Shown one piece after another: positions 1 to 8,800 of a stretch of DNA of 41,467 nucleotides (positions are counted from its first letter, which is position 1; each line of letters begins with the position of its first letter). Source of the stretch: Terribium retamae (GTDB lineage: Bacteria > Pseudomonadota > Alphaproteobacteria > Rhizobiales > Rhizobiaceae); the NCBI RefSeq assembly GCF_022347545.1, contig NZ_JAKREW010000039.1, forward strand, positions 1 through 41,467. Direction: 5' to 3'. The notes beneath the pieces were generated by a model. That model saw only the letters and a program-made list of their open reading frames with translations, was not told the DNA's origin and made no database searches. A program made the translations under genes and the position numbers.

Positions 1-100
1 GCGCCCACCCCGGGGCGCTGTGCGGGGCCCACGTGCGCATCACGGCCCCCTAACGGCGGGGCGAGCTGCCCCACTTGGGGTGCTACCCCCTGGGCGCGCG
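1..100. other. Degraded contig-end sequence inside cysA
   Basis: The first ~100 bases still line up codon for codon with CysA homologues (conserved P, V, L, G, DA and V positions remain), but many bases are replaced, with an excess of G and C. No insertion or deletion is needed to explain it. This pattern is expected from low-quality reads at the end of an assembly, not from a diverging gene. Confidence 0.75.
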
Positions 101-542
101 CAAGCGCGACGCGCTGGCGCTGGCCACCGGAGAGCTGCGCCGGGTAACGCTTTTCCAGTCCAGAAAGCTGGACAAGATCGAGCAACTCCGAAGCGCGGCG
201 GCGGATCTCTTCGTTCGATGGACGGGTGGCGCCGTGGCGTACCTTGAGCCCGAAGCCGATATTGTCGGCCACCGTCATATGTCGAAACAGCGCGTAATGC
301 TGGAAGACGAAACCGACATTTCGCTCCTGGATGGTCTTGCTCGAGGCGTCCTCGTCTCCGAAGAAGATCTTGCCGGTGGTTGGCCGCTCCAGACCCGCGA
401 TCAGTCTGAGCAGAGTGGTCTTGCCGGAGCCGGACGGGCCCAAGAGCGCGATCAGCTCGCCCGAACGAATGTCGAGGGAGACATCCCGAAGCGCAGGAAA
501 CCGGTCGAATTCCTTGCGTACATTGGCAACGCGAACTTCCAT
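1..542 (-). CDS. cysA: Sulfate/thiosulfate ABC transporter ATP-binding protein CysA (partial)
   Basis: This is the ATPase that powers sulfate/thiosulfate import, acting on the cytoplasmic face of the CysT-CysW channel. The visible part begins MEVRVANVRKEFDRF and holds Walker A (GPSGSGKTT, about residues 34-42), the Q-loop region (FVFQHYALFRHMTV) and the ABC signature LSGGQRQRVALARA. The gene runs off the window, so the C-terminal half is missing. The start ATG at 542-540 follows AGGGA and lies 13 bases past the cysW stop, so it is the last seen gene of the cys operon. Oddity: the final ~30 codons (about positions 1-95) stay in register with the family, but most residues differ and the Walker B stretch LLLDEP reads GQLAPP. 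This fits poor base calls at a contig end better than a biological mutation. Confidence 0.93.
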   Translation of the reverse strand, partial: MEVRVANVRKEFDRFPALRDVSLDIRSGELIALLGPSGSGKTTLLRLIAGLERPTTGKIFFGDEDASSKTIQERNVGFVFQHYALFRHMTVADNIGFGLKVRHGATRPSNEEIRRRASELLDLVQLSGLEKRYPAQLSGGQRQRVALARAQGVAPQVGQLAPPLGGRDAHVGPAQRPGVG

Positions 543-555
543 TCAAATGTCCCTG

Positions 556-1440
556 TCAATGTCCGCGTGTCGCGGCGAGTTCGGCGCCGTAGCGCATCTC
601 GAGAACGGTTTTCAAGATCAGAGTGACCAGCGCGAGGCCAGCCAGGAGCGAGGCGACGGCAAAGGCGCCGACGGCGTTGTATTCGTTGTAGAGGATCTCG
701 ACATGCAAAGGCATGGTGTTGGTCATGCCGCGGATGTGGCCGGACACGACCGACACCGCGCCGAATTCCCCCATGGCACGGGCGTTGCACAGAAGCACGC
801 CGTAGAGCAGGCCCCATTTGATGTTGGGCAATGTGACATACCAGAAGACCTGCCAGCCATTGGCGCCAAGCGAAAGCGCGGCCTCTTCGTCGCCGGTTCC
901 CTGTTCCTGCATCAGCGGGATCAACTCGCGCGCGACAAAGGGGAACGTGACGAAGACGGTGGCCAGTACGATGCCCGGCACTGCAAAGAGAATTTCGATG
1001 CCGTGCGACTTCAGCCATGGGCCGAGCATGGCCTGGGCTCCGAACAGGAGCACATAGACCAGACCGGAAATGACCGGCGAGACAGAGAAGGGCAGGTCGA
1101 TCAAGGTGGTGAGGAATGCCTTGCCCTTGAATTCAAACTTGGCGATGGCCCAGGCTGCGGCGATGCCGAAGACGACATTGAGTGGCACGGCGATCACCGC
1201 GACCAGCAGCGTGAGGCGGATGGCCGACAGCGTGTCATGGTCGTTCAGGGAGGTGAAATAGGCGCCAACGCCTTTGGCGAAGGCCTCCTTGAAGACGATG
1301 ACGAGCGGCAGAAGCAGGAAGACGCCAAGGAAAACGAAAGCGATCGTCATCAGCACGGTACGTGCGGAGCGGCTCTCGGTGACCGCCGCGGACGGGTTGT
1401 CGTGACCAGGCTCGTAAGATTTGATTTCTGGATCAGCCAT
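556..1440 (-). CDS. cysW: Sulfate ABC transporter permease CysW
   Basis: One of the two inner-membrane permease subunits of the sulfate/thiosulfate importer. The 294-residue protein has six hydrophobic segments (the first near residues 29-50, LMTIAFVFLGVFLLLPLVIV) and the CysW family pattern, including DLPFSVSPVISGLVYVLLFG and the cytoplasmic coupling segment EEAALSLGANGWQVFWYVTLP that contacts the ATPase. Its ATG (1440-1438) lies inside the end of cysT, overlapping by 8 bases, which indicates translational coupling. The length is normal for the family (about 290). Assignment as CysW rather than CysT rests on operon order and on the ARAMGEFGAVSVVSGHIRG stretch. Confidence 0.95.
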   Translation of the reverse strand: MADPEIKSYEPGHDNPSAAVTESRSARTVLMTIAFVFLGVFLLLPLVIVFKEAFAKGVGAYFTSLNDHDTLSAIRLTLLVAVIAVPLNVVFGIAAAWAIAKFEFKGKAFLTTLIDLPFSVSPVISGLVYVLLFGAQAMLGPWLKSHGIEILFAVPGIVLATVFVTFPFVARELIPLMQEQGTGDEEAALSLGANGWQVFWYVTLPNIKWGLLYGVLLCNARAMGEFGAVSVVSGHIRGMTNTMPLHVEILYNEYNAVGAFAVASLLAGLALVTLILKTVLEMRYGAELAATRGH

Positions 1441-2284
1441 AGCGCTTGCGGCTCCACGCCTGAAGCAGGTTGATGACGAGCAGCATGGCGAAGGATATAG
1501 CGAGCATCACCGCTGCGATGGCTGTCGCGGCGGCGTAGTTGAACTCCTCCAGCCGGATGACGATGAGCAGAGGGGCGATTTCCGTTACCTTGGGCAGGTT
1601 GCCGGCAATAAAGATGACCGAGCCGTATTCGCCGACACCACGTGCGAAGGCCAAAGCGAAGCCCGTAATAATCGCGGGCGCGAGGCCAGGGAAAAGCACG
1701 CGGGTGATGGTCTGGAAGCGGCTGGCGCCAAGCGTGGCAGCTGCTTCCTCGACCTCCTTGTCGATTTCCTCGATGATCGGTTCGACGGTCCGCACCACGA
1801 AGGGCAGGCTGACAAAAACCAGCGCGATGATGATGCCGAGGGGCGTGTAGGCCACCTTGATGCCAAGTGGCATCAGCAGGGAGCCCAGCCAGCCGTTCGG
1901 CGCATAGAGCGTGGTGAGTGCGATGCCGGCCACAGCCGTCGGCAGCGCGAAGGGGAGGTCGACCATGGCATCGACCACCCGTCTCCCCGGAAACTTGTAG
2001 CGCACCAGCACCCAGGCGACGATGGTACCGAAAACAACATTGACGGCAGCCGCGATCAACGCGGTGCCGAAGCTGATTTCCAGCGCTTTCAGGGTGCGGT
2101 CGGCGGTGACGATGCGCCAAAAGTCGACCCATCCGAGCGACGCGGACCGCCAGACCAGGCCGGCCAGCGGAATGAGGATGATAAGGGTGAGGTAGACAAG
2201 CGAGAAGCCGAGCGTCAATCCGAAACCCGGAATGACACTCGGCTGCTTGAACCGCCACCCCGCCTGCGCGGGTGCCGTAGTCAT
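1433..2284 (-). CDS. cysT: Sulfate ABC transporter permease CysT (CysU)
   Basis: Partner inner-membrane permease of CysW in the sulfate/thiosulfate importer. The 283-residue protein has an N-terminal membrane segment (about residues 19-42, GFGLTLGFSLVYLTLIILIPLAGLV), the CysT signature DLPFALPTAVAGIALTTLYA and the coupling helix EEAAATLGASRFQTITRVLFP. The ATG at 2284-2282 gives the usual length; the ribosome binding site is weak (GGGACGG). It is separated from the binding-protein gene by 169 bases with two hairpins, and overlaps cysW by 8 bases. Transcription probably starts upstream of cysP and is partly attenuated before cysT. Confidence 0.95.
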   Translation of the reverse strand: MTTAPAQAGWRFKQPSVIPGFGLTLGFSLVYLTLIILIPLAGLVWRSASLGWVDFWRIVTADRTLKALEISFGTALIAAAVNVVFGTIVAWVLVRYKFPGRRVVDAMVDLPFALPTAVAGIALTTLYAPNGWLGSLLMPLGIKVAYTPLGIIIALVFVSLPFVVRTVEPIIEEIDKEVEEAAATLGASRFQTITRVLFPGLAPAIITGFALAFARGVGEYGSVIFIAGNLPKVTEIAPLLIVIRLEEFNYAAATAIAAVMLAISFAMLLVINLLQAWSRKRYG

Positions 2285-2318
2285 GTGATTGTTGGTCCGT
2301 CCCTTTTCGTTCCCTTAA

Positions 2319-2343
2319 AGCGGAATGCGATCGGCATTCTGCT
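2319..2343. repeat. Intercistronic hairpin between cysP and cysT
   Basis: AGCGGAATGC and GCATTCTGCT flank a 5-base loop (GATCG); nine of ten positions pair. A T-run follows on the plus strand and an A-run precedes it in the direction of cys transcription. The palindrome could limit read-through into cysT or protect the upstream cysP message. It may also be a copy of a dispersed rhizobial palindrome; a genome search would tell. Confidence 0.6.
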
Positions 2344-2417
2344 TCTTTTTTGTCGCATGGTCCCTGCCCGAAAGGTCTGGAACTTTTTTCTTCGTCACTT
2401 TCGGCTTGGGGTCGCAG

Positions 2418-2443
2418 GACGTCTCGAAGAGGCTCAAGACGTC
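2418..2443 (-). terminator. Hairpin just after the cysP stop codon
   Basis: GACGTCT (2418-2424) and AGACGTC (2437-2443) form a perfect 7-base inverted repeat with a 12-base spacer. It begins 10 bases downstream of the cysP stop in the transcribed direction. There is no immediate U-tract, so it looks more like an attenuating or mRNA-protecting stem-loop than a full terminator. Confidence 0.45.
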
Positions 2444-2453
2444 TCCGCAGACC

Positions 2454-3482
2454 TTACTGCGCCGGCTTGTAGACCTGGTCGAATATACCACCGTCTGCGA
2501 AATGATAAGGCTGCGCCTTTTTCCAGCCGCCGAATTGTGGATCATCGATTGTTACGAGCTTGATCTCGGGCAGCTTGGCGAGGTCCTCGGCCGGCACCAG
2601 TTCCGGCTTGGCCGGACGATAGTGGTGCTTGGCAATCAGCGTCTGCCCCTCCTTGGAATAGAGGAATTTGAGATACGCTTCGGCCACCTTGCGCGTGCCC
2701 TTGGCGTCGACATTGGCGTCGACGACAGCTACCGGCGGCTCAGCCAGGATCGAGGTCGGCGGGTAGACGATGTCGAATTTATCTGCGCCGAACTCGTCGA
2801 GCGCGAGATAGGCCTCGTTTTCCCATGCCAGCAGCACATCGCCAAGGTCCTTCTGGGCGAAGGTTACCGTCGAACCGCGGGCGCCCGTGTCGAGCACGGG
2901 AACATGCGAATAGAGGTTAGAAATGAATTCCTTGGTCTTGGTCTCGTCCCCGCCATTCTGCGCGTTGGCATAGGCCCAGGCGGCGAGATAGTTCCAGCGG
3001 GCGCCACCCGAAGTCTTCGGGTTCGGCGTGATGACCTGGACGCCGTCCTTCACGAGGTCGTTCCAGTCCTTGATGCCCTTGGGGTTGCCCTTGCGGACCA
3101 GGAAGATGATGGTGGACGTGTAGGGAGCCGAGTTGTGCTCGAACTTGGTGCGCCAGTCGGGATTGATCTTCTTCGAGTTCTCGACGATCGCATTGATGTC
3201 GCTTTCCAGCGCCAAGGTGACGACATCGGCTTCCAGCCCGTCGATGACTGCTCGTGCCTGCTTGCCCGAACCGCCGTGCGACTGCTGGACGGTCACGGTC
3301 TCGCCGCTCTCCTTTTTCCAGTAGGCAGAGAAGGCCTCGTCGAACTGCTTGTAGAGTTCGCGTGTGGGATCATAGGACACGTTGAGGATGGTCGTATCAG
3401 CGAACGCGAAACCGAGTGCACCGAACTGGACAGAACCGGCGATGAGGATGCCGAGCAGTTTCTTGAAATGAGGTTTGGTCAT
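2454..3482 (-). CDS. cysP: Periplasmic sulfate/thiosulfate-binding protein
   Basis: Binds sulfate or thiosulfate in the periplasm and delivers it to CysT-CysW. The 342-residue protein has a signal peptide (MTKPHFKKLLGILIAG..., cleavage probably after AFA near residue 28) followed by the Sbp/CysP pattern: NVSYDPTRELYKQF, QSHGGSGKQARAVIDGL and DVVTLALESDI, with NPKTSGGARWNYLAAW in the middle. The start ATG at 3482-3480 was chosen because a strong GGAGG lies seven bases upstream and it begins a proper signal peptide; an upstream in-frame ATG at 3593 would add 37 non-signal residues. It is first in the operon cysP-cysT-cysW-cysA. Whether sulfate or thiosulfate is preferred, hence sbp versus cysP, cannot be settled from sequence. 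Confidence 0.93.
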   Translation of the reverse strand: MTKPHFKKLLGILIAGSVQFGALGFAFADTTILNVSYDPTRELYKQFDEAFSAYWKKESGETVTVQQSHGGSGKQARAVIDGLEADVVTLALESDINAIVENSKKINPDWRTKFEHNSAPYTSTIIFLVRKGNPKGIKDWNDLVKDGVQVITPNPKTSGGARWNYLAAWAYANAQNGGDETKTKEFISNLYSHVPVLDTGARGSTVTFAQKDLGDVLLAWENEAYLALDEFGADKFDIVYPPTSILAEPPVAVVDANVDAKGTRKVAEAYLKFLYSKEGQTLIAKHHYRPAKPELVPAEDLAKLPEIKLVTIDDPQFGGWKKAQPYHFADGGIFDQVYKPAQ

Positions 3483-3502
3483 TTCCGCCTCCGTTGAACT
3501 GT

Positions 3503-3528
3503 ATTCTACTCTATCGAAATTGTAGAAT
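3503..3528. promoter_or_regulatory. Candidate operator upstream of cysP
   Basis: ATTCTAC (3503-3509) and GTAGAAT (3522-3528) form a perfect 7-base inverted repeat with a 12-base spacer, arms 19 bases apart centre to centre, 20 to 46 bases upstream of the cysP start. A third ATTCTAC lies at 3602-3608. On the coding strand TAGAAT could also act as a -10 element. The placement fits a regulator responding to sulfur supply; which one is unknown. Confidence 0.5.
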
Positions 3529-3690
3529 TTGGGTGCGGCGAAAGTTGCCTTTTTCGGGCCTCCGGAGAAAAGTTCCAGCGATTTGGCGGTCATGCAAGAA
3601 AATTCTACCTCACCGGAGAAGGTGGCTGATCACAAATGGAGTCACGGCCCAGAATCTGAATGACGCCGGTCATTTGGGGCCAGCGAGAGC

Positions 3691-5802
3691 CTATTCGACA
3701 AAGACCTTGACGCTGGTGGCACGGCCGGCAGCGTCAATAACAGTCAAGATCGAATAGCCGGCTCCATCGGGTAGCCAGGTGGCGGTGCGGCGGCGGTCGA
3801 CTCCGGCCAGCGGCTTGCCGTTGGCGAGCCAGCGGAATGGTGCTCGACCGCCCTGCAGCTTCAGCACCAGCGGTGTGACCTCGGAGCCGGATGCGCCGAG
3901 ATCAACACGGGCGCCATCGGGAGGGAATACGATACGCGGCGCTGGCTCGGCGGCAGCAATACCGGCTTGCGTCTCCGTGCCTGTTCCGAAGCGGATGAGT
4001 GTGATCGGCAAGTCCTCGCGCCGTGGCCGCAGCACGCCTGCAGGCTGACTGGGCAAGGCGACGGCGGCAAGGCCGGAACGCACAAACCCCTCGAACAGGA
4101 TGGGTGCCGCCGAGACATAGCCGGACAGGCCGGGCACTGCGCTGGCGTCGGCACGACCGACCCAGACGCCCAGCACATAACGACCGTCGAAGCCGATGGC
4201 CCATGCATCGCGATAACCATAGGAGGTACCGGTCTTGTAGGCGATGCCGCGTTGCGGCGCACCTTCGGGCGGTCTCACACCGGCCAGGATATCGGTGATC
4301 TGCCAGTTGGCCCGCTCGTCAAGAATGGTGGTGGCACTGCCGGTCACAGGCACGGCCTCGGTACCGTCGCGCAGGGGATGCACCTTTCCGCCATTGGCAA
4401 GGCCTGTATACAACTGAACCAGATCGCGAAGGCTCGCGCCGACACCGCCAAGACCGATGGCGAGACCGGGCGGCTGGTTCAGCGGCAGTACCGGCGAGAC
4501 GCCGGCCTGACGAAACCGAGCGGTCAGACGCGCCGGGCCGACTGCGTCAAGGATACGGATCGCAGGTACGTTCAACGAAAGCTGGAGGGCTTGGCGGATA
4601 GAAACGTCGCCCTGGTAACCCATGTCGAAGTTCTTCGGCCGGTAGCCCGAGAAATCGGCCGGGCTGTCCTCGATCATCGTTTCCTGCGCGACCATGCCTT
4701 GCTCGAAAGCCAATCCATAGATGAAGGGTTTCAAGGTGGAGCCTGGCGAGCGCAGGGTGCGGGTCATATCGATCCAGCCGGCACGGCTGGAATCGAAGAA
4801 GGATGCCGAGCCGACACTGCCCAAGATGTCGCCCGTGCGGGAATCGGCCATGACCATGGCGACTGACAATTTTGGCCCGAGCCGCTCGGCTGCTTCGCGC
4901 GCAACGGTCTCCAATCCCTCCTGTACACTCTTGCGTAAGGTGAGTTTGAGCGGTGCACCGGGCTCTGCCCTGCGCAGCAGCGTGTTGGCGGTATGCGCAG
5001 CGAAGGCGGGCAGGGGTCGCCGCAACCCCGCGACATCGTCCAGTGCTGCGCGACGCGCCTCACGTTCGCCGATCCGACCGGCTGTGACCATGCGATCGAG
5101 CACGCGGTCGCGCGCAGCCTGGGCAATCGCGGGGTTTTTGTCAGGCCGGCGACGCTCCGGCAATTGCGGCAAGGCGACCAGCAGGGCTGCTTCCGAAACC
5201 GTGAGACGGCGCGGTTCCTTACCGAAATAGGCGAGCGATGCGGCGCGGACACCTTCGATGTTGCCCCCATAAGGCGCAAGGGTCAGATATTGCTCCAGGA
5301 TCTGACGTTTGGTCAGCCGCCGCTCGATCTGCAGCGCACGCAGCATCTGTTTCAGCTTGGAACCGACGGAACGGCTTTCGCGTGGTTCGAGCAGACGCGC
5401 CAACTGCATGGAAAGGGTGGAGCCACCGGAGACGATGCGGCGGTTGCTGGCAAATTGCGTCGCCGCACGTCCGAGCGCCAGCGGATCTATACCTTCATGG
5501 TCCCAAAAGCGCTTATCCTCATAGGCGACCAGCATGTCGACGAAATTCTTGTCGACCTGGTCAAGGCTCACCGGCAAACGCCAGTAGCCGTCCTTGGTTG
5601 CGAAGGCGCGCAACAACGCGCCGTCGCGGTCGAGGACTTCAGCCGATACCGCCAGCGAGTCCGGCAATGGCGGCGGAAAGGCGCGGTCGAGCCCCCACAG
5701 TCCACCGGCCGCGATCGCAGCAAAGCCGACCGCGGTGCCAGCGAATATCGCGAAGCGCCGCAGCCTCTTTCGAGCGGGGCGAGGGGAGACAGTGTCGATC
5801 AT
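3691..5802 (-). CDS. pbpC: Penicillin-binding protein 1C (bifunctional glycosyltransferase/transpeptidase)
   Basis: Class A penicillin-binding protein of the PBP1C type, anchored in the inner membrane with its domains in the periplasm; it polymerises and may crosslink peptidoglycan. The 703-residue protein has a membrane anchor (about residues 16-36), a GT51 glycosyltransferase domain with catalytic Glu95 in AYEDKRFWDHEGID and GGSTLSMQLARLL (126-138), then a transpeptidase domain with SxxK (Ser355-Lys358, PGSTLKPF), SLN and KTGT (Lys523), and the short C-terminal Ig-like BiPBP_C domain. The ATG at 5802 follows GAGGCGG and lies 21 bases after the alpha-2-macroglobulin stop, so the two are co-transcribed. 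That pairing is known from many proteobacteria (yfhM-pbpC in E. coli). Confidence 0.96.
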   Translation of the reverse strand: MIDTVSPRPARKRLRRFAIFAGTAVGFAAIAAGGLWGLDRAFPPPLPDSLAVSAEVLDRDGALLRAFATKDGYWRLPVSLDQVDKNFVDMLVAYEDKRFWDHEGIDPLALGRAATQFASNRRIVSGGSTLSMQLARLLEPRESRSVGSKLKQMLRALQIERRLTKRQILEQYLTLAPYGGNIEGVRAASLAYFGKEPRRLTVSEAALLVALPQLPERRRPDKNPAIAQAARDRVLDRMVTAGRIGEREARRAALDDVAGLRRPLPAFAAHTANTLLRRAEPGAPLKLTLRKSVQEGLETVAREAAERLGPKLSVAMVMADSRTGDILGSVGSASFFDSSRAGWIDMTRTLRSPGSTLKPFIYGLAFEQGMVAQETMIEDSPADFSGYRPKNFDMGYQGDVSIRQALQLSLNVPAIRILDAVGPARLTARFRQAGVSPVLPLNQPPGLAIGLGGVGASLRDLVQLYTGLANGGKVHPLRDGTEAVPVTGSATTILDERANWQITDILAGVRPPEGAPQRGIAYKTGTSYGYRDAWAIGFDGRYVLGVWVGRADASAVPGLSGYVSAAPILFEGFVRSGLAAVALPSQPAGVLRPRREDLPITLIRFGTGTETQAGIAAAEPAPRIVFPPDGARVDLGASGSEVTPLVLKLQGGRAPFRWLANGKPLAGVDRRRTATWLPDGAGYSILTVIDAAGRATSVKVFVE

Positions 5803-5823
5803 GACCGCCTCGTGGCGCCGGCC

Positions 5824-8800
5824 TTAGGGCGCCTTCACCTCCATCATGCCGGTGGCGGTACGCGCCGAATATTGCGGCCGGTACATGTCCTCGACGCTGG
5901 CTGCGGGGTGGGCATAGACCCCGGGCGTCACAGCTCTCACCACATAGGCCAGGGTCTTGGTGCGGTCTCCGTCTTCGGTCGCGGGGTCGAACGCGGCAAC
6001 GAAACGGTCGTTCCGGAATTCGAGATGCGCGGCATTGGTCTGCGCCAGCCAGGAGAAATTGGAAAGCTGGGCCGAAGACACGAGACCGGGGTTGTCGATT
6101 TCGAAACCGGCCGGCAGCAGGTCGGTGATCAGCACGCGCTGCGGCCAGTCGTTCAGTTCCGTGACTTTCAGGACGACGACATAGCGCTCGTTCTGCTTGG
6201 CTTCGCTAACATTCGCCTCATTGCCGTCGAGCGTGTAGTAGGTGCGCTCGATGGTAAAGCCGTCGCCGCCAGCCGGCAGCGGCTGCGCAGGCGCGGCAAC
6301 TGTGGTGACGACCGCCTGCAGGCCGTTCTTGCCGGCATTGGCGACAGTCAATGGGCTGTCCAGCAAAGCCTCTCCCGTCATTTCGGTCGAATAGGCACCG
6401 CTATGCGGTTGGCCGTTGATGGAGAGCTTGATGGTGTCGTTGCCGTTCTTCAGCGCACGAGCGGCCAGCAGCATCCAGGCATTGTCCTGGGTGCTCGTCC
6501 ACCGCTGCGCGGCGCGCTGCCTCTCCACCTGCTTGACCAGTTCCGGCAGTACCGATGGTGCCGGCTTGGATTCGGCGGCGAGCGCCAGCATCGCCGCGGC
6601 GTCGCGGACCGCCGAGCCATAATCGGAGCGGTACCAGTCATAGTTCTTGGTGTTCCTTGCCAATGTCAGTGCTGCCTGGAACGTTGTTTCCGAACGCTGC
6701 GCGTCTCCATAGAGCGCCAGAGCTGCGGCCAGTTGCGCTACCGCCATCGGGCTGGAAAAGGCCTCCAGCTTGGTGTCGGCATAATAACGCAGGTCACCGA
6801 CCGACGCCTTCTTGTTGCGAGCCAGAACGTAAAGCGCGTAGGCGATCTGAGAGCCGCGGTCCTGAACATCCTGATCGTAGCCGAGCGAGTTCTGCAGGTT
6901 AGCCAGCGCCTGCGAGATCGCTTGTGCGGGAACGTCGTACTTCGCTTCGCGTGCCCTCGTCAGGAAGTCGGTGACATAAGAATCCAGCCAAAGGTCGCCA
7001 GAGCCTGGACCCCACAGGCCGAAGCTGCCGCCGGAAGCCTGATAGCTCAGCACCCTGTAGATCGCTTCCTGCACCCGATCGTGCAGGCCGGGATCGTCAG
7101 GGATGCCGTAGCCCTTCGACATCTCGCTCATATAAAGCAGCGGCAAAGCGCGGCTGGTGGTCTGTTCGGCGCATCCATAAGGATAGCGGTCGAGCGACAG
7201 GATCAAAGACGGTACGTCGAGCGCAGCCGACTGCGAGACGCCGACGCTGACCGAGGAACCCTGCAATGTGCTCGCCGCCAGGAGTTCGCTGTCCACGCGC
7301 AGCGAAGCCCCGTTCTTCAGATCCACGATAAGACGGACCGGAACCGGAAGCTGGGCAGGACGAACCGGAAGGAACAAAGTCTGTTCCGCCGACGGTCCGC
7401 CGTCCCTGGCGAGCTTCACGGTGATGGTGGCATCGCTCGGCGACACCCCGATCAGGGGCACACTCAGCGTCTGTCGCTTGCCTTCAGCCAAAGTGAGCTT
7501 GGCCGGTACGGCCTCGCTGCCGATGGTGATGTCGCCGGTGGTTTCGATGGCAAGCGCATAGTCGCCGGCCGGCGCATCGGTGTTGGCGAAATCAAGCCGC
7601 ATGGTCGCAGCGTCGCCGGGTGCCAGGAACCGCGGCAAGCCAGCGGTGATGACGATCGGATCGCGCACGATCACGTCGCTCACAGCATGGCCGACGGCTT
7701 CCTTGGTCCATGCCACGGCCATGACGCGCGCGGTGCCATTGAATTGCGGCAAGTCGAAATCGACGGTCGCCTTGCCTTCGGCATCCAGCTTGACGATGCC
7801 GGAGAAGAAGGCGACCAGCTTTTCGGTCGGGGGGCTGCCCTGGCTCTGCATGGCGTTGCCATCGCCGCCGGTGCGCAGCTTGCCGGTGGTGCCAAGCGAT
7901 CCGTCGATGAGGCGACCGTACAGGTCGCGCAACTCAAGCCCCATCATGCGCTGGCCGAAGAACCAGTTTTCCGGATCCGGCGCCCTGTAGTTAGTGAGGT
8001 TGAGAATGCCGACATCGACGGCGGCCACCGTGACATACGCATCGCTGCCGGGTGCGACCCCGGTCACCGAAACAGGCACGGACAGGGTCTGTCGAGGCTC
8101 CATCTTGGAGGGCGGGCTAAGTGCTACGCCAAGCTTCCTGGCGCCCGGATCGATCTTCAGCCATTTCACACCAATGGCGCGCGCTGGCATGCGGCTTTGT
8201 TCCGCGTCACCCGGCCGGTAGAGGGTGGCCGTGACATAGGCGCCGGCGCCCCAGTCGTCGGTGACCGGGATGTCCACGGTGCCACCGTCCCGGGGAATGC
8301 TCACATTGAAGGTCTTCAGCAGGCGATCGGCGCCGATCGTCACGAGCAGCTCACCGGCATAGTGCGGCGACACTTTCAGCTTGGCAGTGTCGCCAACGGC
8401 ATAATCGTCCTTGTCCAGGGCGATCTCGAGCCCGTCCGGTGTCTCGGTAGAGGTCGCGCTGACATACCAGCCGCCATCGAACTCGTAGGACGATGCGGGT
8501 CCGTCCGGATCGGCCGTTTCGACCTCCAGCCGGTAGCGTCCCCAATCGACCGGCAACGAAACGGATGCTTCGCCGTCGGCTGCGATATCGACCTTGCCAT
8601 TGGCAACAGCCTTGGTGAGGTTTACCGCCTCATAGGCCCATGAGCCGCCATTGCGATACCATTGATAATTGCGCTCGACCTTGACCAGCGACCACTGCGC
8701 CCCGGCAAGGGCCTTGCGATTGCCGTCGCGATCCACCGCGATCAGGCTGAATTTGGCGGTGCCGCCCTGCGGCACCTCATCATTCTCGAAATCCGGTCGG

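Noticed and set aside
1..100. A CysA variant lacking the Walker B motif
   Set aside because: The changes are confined to the contig end, keep the codon register and are all toward G/C; a sequencing artefact is simpler.
4993..8643. A plus-strand open frame of over 1200 codons antisense to pbpC and the alpha-2-macroglobulin gene
   Set aside because: It mirrors the coding frames of two well-supported genes in a GC-rich genome, has no recognisable domain and no ribosome binding site.
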